27,240 nt of DNA. Source: a virus. The position numbers and the translations under genes were made by a program. The notes below the pieces were generated by a model, which was given only the letters and a program-made list of their open reading frames with translations, had not been told where the DNA came from and made no database searches. Location of the stretch: the IMG/VR virus record IMGVR_UViG_3300045933_000251, positions 1 through 27,240 of that record; one strand, written 5' to 3'. This document shows, piece by piece, positions 13,734 through 20,601 of the stretch (positions are counted from its first letter, which is position 1; each line of letters begins with the position of its first letter).

Positions 13734-14062
13734 CGCCGCTGCGTATCGCGCGCCGGGTCGTCGTCGGGGTCGTGCTCGCGCTGGCGCTGGCTGCCGGCGT
13801 GGAGGCGCAGGAGCCGGCGTCGACGGACGCCAGAGTCGCGAAGCTCGAGCAGGAGATCGCCGAGCTGCGCCAGTTGCTGACGAAGGCGATCGCGGCGCTG
13901 ACCGAGCTATCGAAGCAGCTGCCGCAGCCGTCGCCGGCCGAGCTCGCGAAGCAGTCCCGCCTGGCGATGGAGAAGACCTGCAAGGACGTGGGGTTGAAGT
14001 TTGTCGGCGTGACGGCACAGCAGCAGCCGACACAGACGGTCGTTGTGCAGTGTGCCCCCTGA
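13730..14062 (+). CDS. Exported coiled-coil protein
   Basis: 110 residues from ATG 13730, overlapping the previous stop. The signal peptide RRVVVGVVLALALAAGVEAQ is followed by a clean coiled coil (ARVAKLEQEIAELRQLLTKA, then IAALTELSKQL). A C-terminal part has two cysteines (EKTCKD and VVVQCAP). It could trimerise or anchor another exported protein. Function is unknown. Confidence 0.6.
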   Translation: MTPLRIARRVVVGVVLALALAAGVEAQEPASTDARVAKLEQEIAELRQLLTKAIAALTELSKQLPQPSPAELAKQSRLAMEKTCKDVGLKFVGVTAQQQPTQTVVVQCAP

Positions 14063-14077
14063 GACGACGAGGACACG

Positions 14078-14515
14078 ATGTCAAAGACAAACTCCTGGGA
14101 GAATTCGCTCCTCCTGCACTTGTTCAACAACGACAACGTGGCGAACATCGGCGACGCCACGGGGATTCGCGGGAGTTCGTCGGCTGGGAGCCTCTATGTC
14201 TCGCTGCACACGTCGGATCCCGGCGAGACCGGCGACCAGACGACCAACGAGACGTCCTACACCAGCTACTCGCGCGTCGCGGTGGCGCGCAGCGGGGCGG
14301 GGTGGACCGTCACGAATAACAGCGTCAGTCCGGCGGCGAACGTCGACTTCCCCGCGTGCACGGGGGGCTCGGCGACCATCACGCATTTTGGCATCGGCAC
14401 GGCGTCGAGCGGCGCCGGCGTGCTGCTCTACAAAGGCACGGTGACGCCGAACATCAGCGTCAGCAACGGCGTGACGCCGCGACTCACGACGGCCTCGGCG
14501 GTGACGGAAGACTGA
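14078..14515 (+). CDS. Phage tail-fibre family protein
   Basis: 145 residues. The order of motifs is that of a widespread small tail-fibre family: ENSLLLHLFNNDN near the start, LYVSLHTSDPGETGDQTTNE, then YTSYSRVAVARSGAGWTV, VDFPACTGGSATITHFGIG and VLLYKGTVTP. It has no signal peptide. The start ATG 14078 follows gacgaggaca. It is probably a virion adhesin or base structural element near the tail tip. Confidence 0.7.
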   Translation: MSKTNSWENSLLLHLFNNDNVANIGDATGIRGSSSAGSLYVSLHTSDPGETGDQTTNETSYTSYSRVAVARSGAGWTVTNNSVSPAANVDFPACTGGSATITHFGIGTASSGAGVLLYKGTVTPNISVSNGVTPRLTTASAVTED

Positions 14516-14532
14516 GGCCGCTGGCGTAGCCC

Positions 14533-15378
14533 ATGTCCGCCCGGTACTGGCCGCTCCTCGCGCTCACGACGGCGATCGTTGTCGCCGAGGGCGCCGGTGC
14601 GTCGACCGGGTCGGCGGCGGTGTCGGGTGTCGGGTCGGGCATCGTCTCGGCTGTCGGCGCCTCCGCCGGCGCGGCCTCGTGCACGGCCGTCGGCAGCGGC
14701 AACGTCGGCAGTGTCGTCCGCTATTGGCCGCTGCTCTCGCTGACCTCCGTCATCGCATCCGGCGGGGAAGCCCTCAGCGCCGGCCAGGCCACGGTCACCG
14801 GCATCGGGCACGCGATCTTCTCGGGCGTCGGCGCCTCGGCCGGCGCGGGCAGCGTCACCGGGGTCGGGCGATCCACCGGCGCGGGGGTGGCCTCGAGCGA
14901 TGGCCTGGCGACCCCGACCGCGGTCGGCATCTCGACGCATGCGGCCGTCGGTGCGGCGGCCGGCGCGGCGACGGTCGCCGGGGACTCGACCTCTGAGGGC
15001 GAGGGCATCGCGCACGCCGACGGGCAAGGCACGTGCGCGGGCGTCGGCGCGGCGACGGCGGCTGGCGCCGGCGCCTCCGCCGGCCAGGCCGCGGGCAGTG
15101 GGGTCGGGCGCGGCATCGCGGCGGCTGCCGCGAGTGCGCAGGGCAGTGCGACGGTCGCGGCCGCGGGCATCTCGACGTCGGCGTCGCTCGGGAGCGCCGA
15201 CGGCGTGGCGGTCTGCGCCGGCGTGGGACGCAGCGTCTCCGCGACGGTGGGGTCCTCGAGCGGATCGGCCAGTGTGCTGGGGGTGTCGCTGGCGCCGATG
15301 CCCGATGTCGTCATCCGCGTGCGGGCGGACGTCGGCATCATTCGGATCCGCCCTGACCCGGGCATGCGGGAGCTGTAG
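14533..15378 (+). CDS. Gly/Ala/Ser/Val repeat tail-fibre-like protein
   Basis: 281 residues, almost entirely built of Gly, Ala, Ser, Val and Thr. Two N-terminal units of about 59 residues begin ARYWPLLALTT (3-13) and VRYWPLLSLTS (62-72). After these comes a run of about 18-20-residue degenerate repeats of the type GVGASAGAGSVTGVGRS. The last 30 residues change to a charged strand (DVVIRVRADVGIIRIRPDP). Such low-complexity repeats in phages form thin fibre shafts, with the end as a trimer or attachment domain. It sits between tail-fibre and adaptor genes. Substrate and receptor are unknown. Confidence 0.65.
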   Translation: MSARYWPLLALTTAIVVAEGAGASTGSAAVSGVGSGIVSAVGASAGAASCTAVGSGNVGSVVRYWPLLSLTSVIASGGEALSAGQATVTGIGHAIFSGVGASAGAGSVTGVGRSTGAGVASSDGLATPTAVGISTHAAVGAAAGAATVAGDSTSEGEGIAHADGQGTCAGVGAATAAGAGASAGQAAGSGVGRGIAAAAASAQGSATVAAAGISTSASLGSADGVAVCAGVGRSVSATVGSSSGSASVLGVSLAPMPDVVIRVRADVGIIRIRPDPGMREL

Positions 15379-15381
15379 CGC

Positions 15382-15744
15382 GTGTCACTGCTGGTTGTTC
15401 GCGATGGGGCGCTCGTCACGCAGGACCCGAACGATGTGCGGGTCTATATCTTCGACTGGGACACCGACAACCTGGCCGAGGACGTCACGATCAGTAGCCA
15501 CACGTTCACGATTACCCGGTTGCGCGGCGCGGCGTCGCCGGCGTTGTCGAAGGATAGTGAAGCGATCTTGACGGCGTGGACCGATGACGCGGGGCACGAC
15601 TACGGCGCGCTGCGCACGACCCGGGTGCGGTTGAGCGGCGGGGCCCTCGGCGCGGTCTATCGCATCGACGAGACCATTGTGACCAGTGAGTCGCCGGCGC
15701 AGACGAAGGAGCGGAGTTTCCGGTTGTCGATCCAGCAGAAGTAG
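15382..15744 (+). CDS. Fibre-tail adaptor-like structural protein
   Basis: 120 residues from GTG 15382. The pattern DPNDVRVYIFDWDTDNLAED, then ISSHTFTI, LTAWTDDAG, LSGGALGAVYRIDETIVTSE and TKERSFRLSI follows the small Ig-like domain of phage fibre-tail adaptor proteins (a D-W turn, then an SGG-G-x-Y strand, then R-S-F-x-L-x-I). It probably links fibres to the tail or neck. It begins right after the repeat-fibre gene, consistent with that job. Confidence 0.6.
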   Translation: MSLLVVRDGALVTQDPNDVRVYIFDWDTDNLAEDVTISSHTFTITRLRGAASPALSKDSEAILTAWTDDAGHDYGALRTTRVRLSGGALGAVYRIDETIVTSESPAQTKERSFRLSIQQK

Positions 15745-15747
15745 CCC

Positions 15748-16080
15748 ATGCCGCAGGTCTGTTCGCATCCCGGCTGCCCCGTGCTCACGACGACGGGGCA
15801 GTGTGCCGCGCACCGGCAAGCGGCCGAGCGTGCCCGCCCGATGTTTGAGATGCGCCGGCTCTATCGCACGGCCCGGTGGCGACGGCTGCGGGCGGTGGTG
15901 CTCAGCGAGGAGCCGCTCTGTATGTGCGACGCGCATCGCGGACTGGATGCGCGTTTTATCAGTGCGGCGGTCGATCATCGGATCCCGCACCGGGGTGACG
16001 AGACGCTGTTCTGGGACCGGGCGAACCTCCGGGGGCTCGCCGAGGTCTGTCACAACCGGAAGACGGGCCGAGGGGGATAG
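15748..16080 (+). CDS. HNH endonuclease
   Basis: 110 residues. The fingerprint is YRTARWRRLRAVVLSEEPLC, then VDHRIPHRGDETLFWDRANL, then CHNRKT: D76-H77 is the catalytic HN-type pair, N93 the central Asn, and C101/H102 the final element. The usual CxxC metal knuckle is LCMCDAH (C58, C60), slightly altered. Extra Cys/His at the N-terminus (C5, C10, C19, H22) suggest another metal site. Phage HNH proteins beside terminases cooperate in cutting concatemers at packaging, which fits the location just upstream of TerS and TerL. Confidence 0.85.
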   Translation: MPQVCSHPGCPVLTTTGQCAAHRQAAERARPMFEMRRLYRTARWRRLRAVVLSEEPLCMCDAHRGLDARFISAAVDHRIPHRGDETLFWDRANLRGLAEVCHNRKTGRGG

Positions 16081-16085
16081 GCGCG

Positions 16086-16607
16086 GTGGCGCACCAGGAC
16101 GACGCGCCGGCCAGTCCGTTTGTCAAGCGGACGCGCCGCTGGGAGTTCGTGAAGCAGGACGTGGTGCGGCTCGCGGCGTTGGGGCAGTCCGACAGCGAGA
16201 TCGCGACGGCCCTGGGGCTCGACCGATCGACGGTGTTCCGGTGGCGTCAGTCGGGCAAGCTGGGTCGGCCGCGGCGGCGTGAGTCGCTGGCGTTGCCGTT
16301 TGAGGATGTCTCTCCGGCGGAGTGGGCGAAGGCGGTGCGTGAGTCCTACGACCTCGACGCGACGGATGGGCAGTTTGTCTTGATGGCGGAATCGGTGCTG
16401 ACGATCGCGCGGGACGTGGCGCAGCCGGTGGCCATTCGGCTGAACGCGATGGGGCGCTTTCAGTCGCTGGTCAAGCAGTTGAAGGTGATCGCCCGCGCCG
16501 GCGCCGACGACGAGGGCGACGCGCCCGAGGCGCCAAAGCGGCAGACGTTCCAGGTGCCGCGGCGGTCCGGCGAGGATCCGCGCGCGGTGCTGACGGCGGT
16601 GAAGTGA
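16086..16607 (+). CDS. Terminase small subunit (HTH)
   Basis: 173 residues from GTG 16086. A helix-turn-helix lies at about residues 20-57 (WEFVKQDVVRLAALGQSDSE, then IATALGLDRSTVFRWRQSG), the DNA-recognition part typical of small terminase subunits. The middle is helical (FVLMAESVLTIARDVAQPVA, then LNAMGRFQSLVKQL) as expected for the oligomerisation core. The C-terminus is acidic, then polar. It recognises the packaging site and loads TerL. The assignment rests on fold pattern plus position immediately before TerL. Confidence 0.7.
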   Translation: MAHQDDAPASPFVKRTRRWEFVKQDVVRLAALGQSDSEIATALGLDRSTVFRWRQSGKLGRPRRRESLALPFEDVSPAEWAKAVRESYDLDATDGQFVLMAESVLTIARDVAQPVAIRLNAMGRFQSLVKQLKVIARAGADDEGDAPEAPKRQTFQVPRRSGEDPRAVLTAVK

Positions 16608-16669
16608 TGCGAGGAAGGGATGCTGCTGTGCAGACGTCTGCACGGATCGAGGAGCGGGGGCGCGCGTGA
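16607..16669 (+). CDS. Possible 20-residue leader ORF between TerS and TerL
   Basis: ATG 16607 overlaps the TerS stop by one base, and the TGA 16667-16669 overlaps the TerL GTG by 4 bases, so translation could pass through it. The peptide is basic (MRGRDAAVQTSARIEERGRA). It contains the third 16-bp palindrome. It may only serve as a coupling leader, or be chance. Confidence 0.25.
   Translation: MRGRDAAVQTSARIEERGRA
16628..16643. repeat. 16-bp palindrome, copy 3 of 3
   Basis: GTGCAGACGTCTGCAC is identical to the copies at 1171 and 8293, here in the short junction between TerS and TerL rather than deep in a coding region. The location beside packaging genes allows a role in packaging-site recognition or in transcript control. 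Confidence 0.75.
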
Positions 16670-18279
16670 TCCTGATGGTCCCGAAAGACCTCGTGTCGTC
16701 TCCGACGCTGGGGCCGCAGGTCTGCGACTTCATCGAGTCGAACATGGTGCGCGGCCCGGGCGATCTGCGCGGGCAGCCGGTCGTGCTCGACGACGAGTGG
16801 CGCGCGCTGATCTTCCGCATCTACGAAATCTATCCCCGCGGGCACTCCAACGCCGGCCGGCGGCGGTTCAAGCGGGTCGGGCTGTCGCTCCCCAAGGGCG
16901 TCAGCAAGACGGAGACGGCCGCGATGATCGCGATCTGCGAGCTGCATCCGGAGGCGCCGGTGCGGTGTGTGGGGTTCACCAAGCACGGCGAGCCGATCGG
17001 CGGCCCGGTGACGGATCCGTATATTCCGCTCGTCGCGACGTCGCAGGAGCAGTCGGACGAACTGTGCTTCACCGCGATGCGGACGATCCTCGAAGGCTCG
17101 CCGCTGCGCGACGACTTCGACGTCGGGCTCGAGCGCATTCTGCGGAAGAAGGGCGACGGCAAGGCCGAGGCGCTGAGCTCGAACCCGAATTCACGCGACG
17201 GCGCGCGGACGACCTTCTCGGTGATGGACGAGAGCCACCGGCTCACGCTGCCGCGGCAGCTGCAGGCGCACACGGTCATGTTGACCAACATCCCGAAGCG
17301 CAAGATCGCCGACGGGTGGATGCTCGAGGTGACCACGGCCCCGGAGCCCGGGGCGGGGTCGGTGGCGGAAAAGACGATGGAGTACGCGCGGGCGGTCGAC
17401 GAGGGCCGCGCGAGCGATACATCGCTCTTCTTCTTCCATCGGCAGGCGAGCCCGGAGCACGACCTGGCGACGCGCGACGGGCGTCGCGCGGCGGTCATCG
17501 AGGCGTCAGGCGCCGCGGCGGCGTGGCGCGACATCGACGCCATCGTGGCGCTCTGGGATGACCCCGGCGCTGATCACGCGTATCTCGAGCGCGTCTACTG
17601 CAACCGGCTCGTCAAGGGTGCGACGCAGGCCTTCAACGTCGAGGCCTTCAAGGAGCTGAAGTCGGCACATGCGGTGGCGGCGGGCGCGCAGATCGTCATT
17701 GGCTTCGATGGCGCGCAATTCCACGACTCGACTGGGCTCGTCTGCACCGAGATCGCCACCGGGCATCAGTGGGTCGGCGGCGTCTGGGAGCGGCCGACGT
17801 CCTGGCCGCGCGACAAGGAATGGAAAGTGCCGGCCGACGAGGTCGACGCCCGCGTGCGCGAGATTTTCGAGACGTACGACGTCTGGCGCATGTACGCGGA
17901 TCCGCCCTACTGGCAGTCGTGGGTGTCGAAGTGGGTCGGGGAGTTCGGCGAGGACCGCGTCATCGAGTGGTGGACGAACCGTCGGCGCCAGATGGCGGCC
18001 GCGCTCGAGAACTTCAGCACCGGCATCGCCGAGGGCGCGTTCTCCCATGACGGCGACGCGCGGTATCTCCGCCACATCGGCAACAGCCGGCGCGCCGATC
18101 TGCCGCAGCTCGACGATCAGGGCCGGCCGCTCTGGTTGATTCAGAAGGACCGCCCCGATTCCCCGCACAAGATCGACCTGGCGATGGCGGGCGTGCTCAG
18201 CTATGAAGCGCGGACCGACGCCCTCGCTGCGGGTCTGCTGACGACGGGTGAATCCGCGAGCGTGGAGGTGTGGGCGTGA
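16666..18279 (+). CDS. Terminase large subunit (ATPase and nuclease)
   Basis: 537 residues from GTG 16666. ATPase part: a Walker A-like SLPKGVSKTE at 74-83 and Walker B TTFSVMDESH at 182-191, followed by the coupling strand VMLTNIPKRK. Nuclease part: FDGAQFHDSTGLV with D348, YADPPYW with D412, and HKIDLAMAG with D504, the three-acid RNaseH-like site of terminases. It drives ATP-dependent DNA translocation through the portal and cuts the concatemer. The P-loop has Ser where the canonical motif has Gly before Lys-Thr. The ADPPYW box resembles terminases of HK97-type siphoviruses. It is followed at once by a small membrane protein and the portal gene. Confidence 0.92.
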   Translation: MILMVPKDLVSSPTLGPQVCDFIESNMVRGPGDLRGQPVVLDDEWRALIFRIYEIYPRGHSNAGRRRFKRVGLSLPKGVSKTETAAMIAICELHPEAPVRCVGFTKHGEPIGGPVTDPYIPLVATSQEQSDELCFTAMRTILEGSPLRDDFDVGLERILRKKGDGKAEALSSNPNSRDGARTTFSVMDESHRLTLPRQLQAHTVMLTNIPKRKIADGWMLEVTTAPEPGAGSVAEKTMEYARAVDEGRASDTSLFFFHRQASPEHDLATRDGRRAAVIEASGAAAAWRDIDAIVALWDDPGADHAYLERVYCNRLVKGATQAFNVEAFKELKSAHAVAAGAQIVIGFDGAQFHDSTGLVCTEIATGHQWVGGVWERPTSWPRDKEWKVPADEVDARVREIFETYDVWRMYADPPYWQSWVSKWVGEFGEDRVIEWWTNRRRQMAAALENFSTGIAEGAFSHDGDARYLRHIGNSRRADLPQLDDQGRPLWLIQKDRPDSPHKIDLAMAGVLSYEARTDALAAGLLTTGESASVEVWA

Positions 18280-18461
18280 GACTTGGCGCAATCCTCGCGA
18301 AGGTGTCGGTGAGTGATCTGCTGGCGCTCGCGGCGGCCGCGTGTGCCCTGTATGGACTGACGCTGCTGCATCCGGCGGCGCCGTGGATCGGCGCGGCCCT
18401 CGCGCTCGGGTTCGTCAGTATCGAGCTCGAGAAGCGGGACGCGAGGGGCCGGGAGTCGTAG
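18276..18461 (+). CDS. Small two-helix membrane protein
   Basis: 61 residues from GTG 18276 (ggagg at 18264), overlapping the TerL stop by 4 bases. Two hydrophobic helices are seen: SDLLALAAAACALYGLTLL and PWIGAALALGFVSI, with a short charged tail (ELEKRDARGRES). Small membrane proteins at this position occur in some phages. A holin-like or superinfection role is possible but not shown. Confidence 0.6.
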   Translation: MRLGAILAKVSVSDLLALAAAACALYGLTLLHPAAPWIGAALALGFVSIELEKRDARGRES

Positions 18462-18464
18462 ACG

Positions 18465-19781
18465 ATGGGATTCATGGCCAAACTGATCGAGCGGCGATTC
18501 GGGGAAGGCCCGTCGTCGACGTTGGCGGAGCCGCACCGGTCGCTGCTCGAGGCGCTCGGGCTGCAGCCCTCGACGTCAGGGGTCAACGTCACCGTCGCGA
18601 AAGCCGAAGGCCTGCCGGCGGTGTATGGCTGCGTGGACGTGCGCGCGTCAATCGCGGCCTGGTTGCCGCTGAAGTTGATGCGCGCGCTCGAGGGGGGCGG
18701 CCGCGAGCCCGCGATCGATCACGACCTCTACACGATTCTCCACGACCTTCCGAATCACCTGATGACGGCGTATGACTTCCGCGCGGTCATGGGGCGATGG
18801 TTGTTGCTCTGGGGGACGGCGTACGCGGAGATTCAGCGCGACACGCAGGGCCGTGTGATCGGCCTGTGGCCGCTGCGCACGGATCGCATGGCGGCGCCGA
18901 AGACGGACGGTCTCAACCGGCTGACGTGGGCGTACGCGATGCCCGACGGATCCTCGAAGACATTTATCTGGGATCCGGGGCGGCCGCCGCTGATGCGGCT
19001 GATGATCAATTCGCTGGACGGGATCACCGGGCGATCGCCGATTCGCGTGTTGATGGATTCGATCGGCTCGTCGCTCGCGGCGCGGGACTTCGGCGCGTAT
19101 CTGTGGGCGAACCGGGCGAACGTCGGTGGGGTGCTCTCGTTCACGGCGCCGCAGAAGCCAGACCAGCGCAAGACGAACAAGGAAAACTGGGAGAAGGCGA
19201 TGACCGGTGTGCACAACGCCGGGCGCACGGCGGTCCTTGACGGCGAGGTCGACTACAAGCCGATCGGGATCCCGCCGCAGGAAGCGCAGTTCATCGAGCT
19301 GATGCACTACAACCGGAGCGATATTCGCGGCTACATCTACCGCGTGCCCGGGTTCCTGGTCGGGGACACGGAGAAGTCGACGTCCTGGGGCTCGGGCATC
19401 GAGCAGCAGATGCGCGGGTTCCTGACGGTGACGATGATGCCCGACCTGACGGCGTGGACCCAGGCCATCGGGCGCGACCTCTTGACGGTCAAGAGTTTCT
19501 CGACGCACCGAGCGATCTTTGTCACCGATGCGCTCGTTCAGGCGGACCTGCTGCAGCGGGTCCAGGCCGCGAAGACGCAGATCGAATCGGGCACGCTGTC
19601 GCCGAACGAAGGCCGCGCCTTGATGGACAAAGGGCCGCGGATGTTGCCAGACGGATCGCGCGATCCGGCGGGTGACGCCTACTGGAAGCCCGCGAACATG
19701 TCATCGACCGCGGATCCGGAGCCGGATCCCGAACCGGAGCCGACGCCTCCCGCGCCAGGCGCCGACCCCAACGACGACTGA
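18465..19781 (+). CDS. Portal protein (HK97 type)
   Basis: 438 residues. Family hallmarks: VNVTVAKAEGLPAVYGCVDV, then RASIAAWLPLKLMR at the N-terminal clip, FRAVMGRWLLLWGTAYAEIQ, LWPLRTDRM, and YRVPGFLVGDTEKSTSWGSG. The tail is a Pro/Glu/Asp-rich run (DPEPDPEPEPTPPAP). It forms the dodecameric DNA channel at one capsid vertex, binds TerL during packaging and connectors afterwards. ATG 18465 follows three bases after the upstream stop; an in-frame ATG at 18474 is also possible. Confidence 0.92.
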   Translation: MGFMAKLIERRFGEGPSSTLAEPHRSLLEALGLQPSTSGVNVTVAKAEGLPAVYGCVDVRASIAAWLPLKLMRALEGGGREPAIDHDLYTILHDLPNHLMTAYDFRAVMGRWLLLWGTAYAEIQRDTQGRVIGLWPLRTDRMAAPKTDGLNRLTWAYAMPDGSSKTFIWDPGRPPLMRLMINSLDGITGRSPIRVLMDSIGSSLAARDFGAYLWANRANVGGVLSFTAPQKPDQRKTNKENWEKAMTGVHNAGRTAVLDGEVDYKPIGIPPQEAQFIELMHYNRSDIRGYIYRVPGFLVGDTEKSTSWGSGIEQQMRGFLTVTMMPDLTAWTQAIGRDLLTVKSFSTHRAIFVTDALVQADLLQRVQAAKTQIESGTLSPNEGRALMDKGPRMLPDGSRDPAGDAYWKPANMSSTADPEPDPEPEPTPPAPGADPNDD

Positions 19782-19795
19782 CGAGGACGACAACG

Positions 19796-20395
19796 ATGCA
19801 GATTGAAGGACGCATGGTGCATGAGCCCGTCACGGCGTTCCGGGCCGACGGCGAGCCGACCAAACTCGACGGCTACGCGGCGGTCTTCAGCCGCGAAACG
19901 GTGATCGGCGACTTGTTTCGCGAAGTCATCGAGCCCGGCGCATTCAAGGACGCCGTCAAGGACGGCGACGTGCGTGGGCTGTTCAATCACGACCCGAACC
20001 TGGTGCTCGGGCGGACCTCGAGTAAGACGATGACGTTGCGCGAGGACGCCAAGGGCCTGCACTACGTGATCGAATCGCCGGACACGACGGTCGGCCGTGA
20101 TGTGATGGCGCTCGTGCAGCGCGGCGACGTGACCGGCTCGAGCTTCGCCTTCACGGTGCGCAGGGATTCCTGGACGCGACCCAGCAAGCCCGGCGAACTC
20201 CCGCTGCGGACGATTCATGAAGTCGAATGGCTGCGCGACGTCGGGCCCGTGACGTTCCCGGCGTTCGAGGAAACGAGCGTACAGGCGCGGGACGCGGCCG
20301 CCGCGACGATTCCGCTCGAGGAGCCCACGGGCGACCTGGCGGCGTTGTCGCGCGCGCGCGCGGAGATCGCGGTCGCGGAGATCGAATGCCTGTAG
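19796..20395 (+). CDS. Prohead serine protease (S78-type)
   Basis: 199 residues. The sequence DGYAAVFSRETVIGDLFREV, then IEPGAF, starts the fold; LFNHDPNLVLGR gives the catalytic His (H65), and GDVTGSSFAF gives the catalytic Ser (S115 or S116). An acidic HEVEWLRDVGPVTFPAFEET segment supplies the likely third residue. The length is close to HK97 gp4. It cleaves the N-terminal delta/scaffold region of the capsid protein during prohead maturation. The C-terminal helix (ALSRARAEIAVAEIE) overlaps the Com-like gene by 10 bases. Confidence 0.92.
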   Translation: MQIEGRMVHEPVTAFRADGEPTKLDGYAAVFSRETVIGDLFREVIEPGAFKDAVKDGDVRGLFNHDPNLVLGRTSSKTMTLREDAKGLHYVIESPDTTVGRDVMALVQRGDVTGSSFAFTVRRDSWTRPSKPGELPLRTIHEVEWLRDVGPVTFPAFEETSVQARDAAAATIPLEEPTGDLAALSRARAEIAVAEIECL

Positions 20396-20601
20396 GCGTC
20401 GAGGCGCGGAGCGACCCGGCGAAGGCGCCGGAAGCTGTCGTCGTGGCCGCCTGGGAGCCGGTGCACTGTCGGAAGTGCAAGCGCATGTTGTGCCGGATGA
20501 CGGTGCGCGCGCTGCGGTCCGGTGAAATGGTCGAGACAAAATGTCCGAAGTGTGGTAGCTTGAACTACCTCGTAGGTTCAACGCCTACGTCAGACAACTG
20601 A
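20386..20601 (+). CDS. Com-like zinc-finger regulator
   Basis: 71 residues from ATG 20386 inside the end of the protease gene. HCRKCKRMLCRM and TKCPKCGSLNYL form a two-CxxC zinc ribbon (C28, C31, C53, C56), the pattern of the Mu Com family. Mu Com binds mom mRNA and opens its start site. No mom gene is seen here, so the target may be another RNA; a highly structured RNA stretch lies immediately at and after this gene's end. The last residues (VGSTPTSDN) overlap the hairpins described there. Confidence 0.65.
   Translation: MPVGVEARSDPAKAPEAVVVAAWEPVHCRKCKRMLCRMTVRALRSGEMVETKCPKCGSLNYLVGSTPTSDN

Noticed and set aside
12756-14090. Long minus-strand open frame opposite the exported fibre-like gene
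   Set aside because: Extremely Arg/Ala/Pro-rich, no start context, antisense to a well-supported + gene.
18276-18461. Calling the two-helix membrane protein a holin
   Set aside because: No endolysin or spanin nearby and no specific motif; the position between TerL and portal is not a lysis cassette.
20510-20601. Possible tRNA gene around the T-arm-like hairpin
   Set aside because: The T-arm is convincing, but no 7-bp acceptor partner for gtcagac and no 5-bp/7-base anticodon arm are found upstream.
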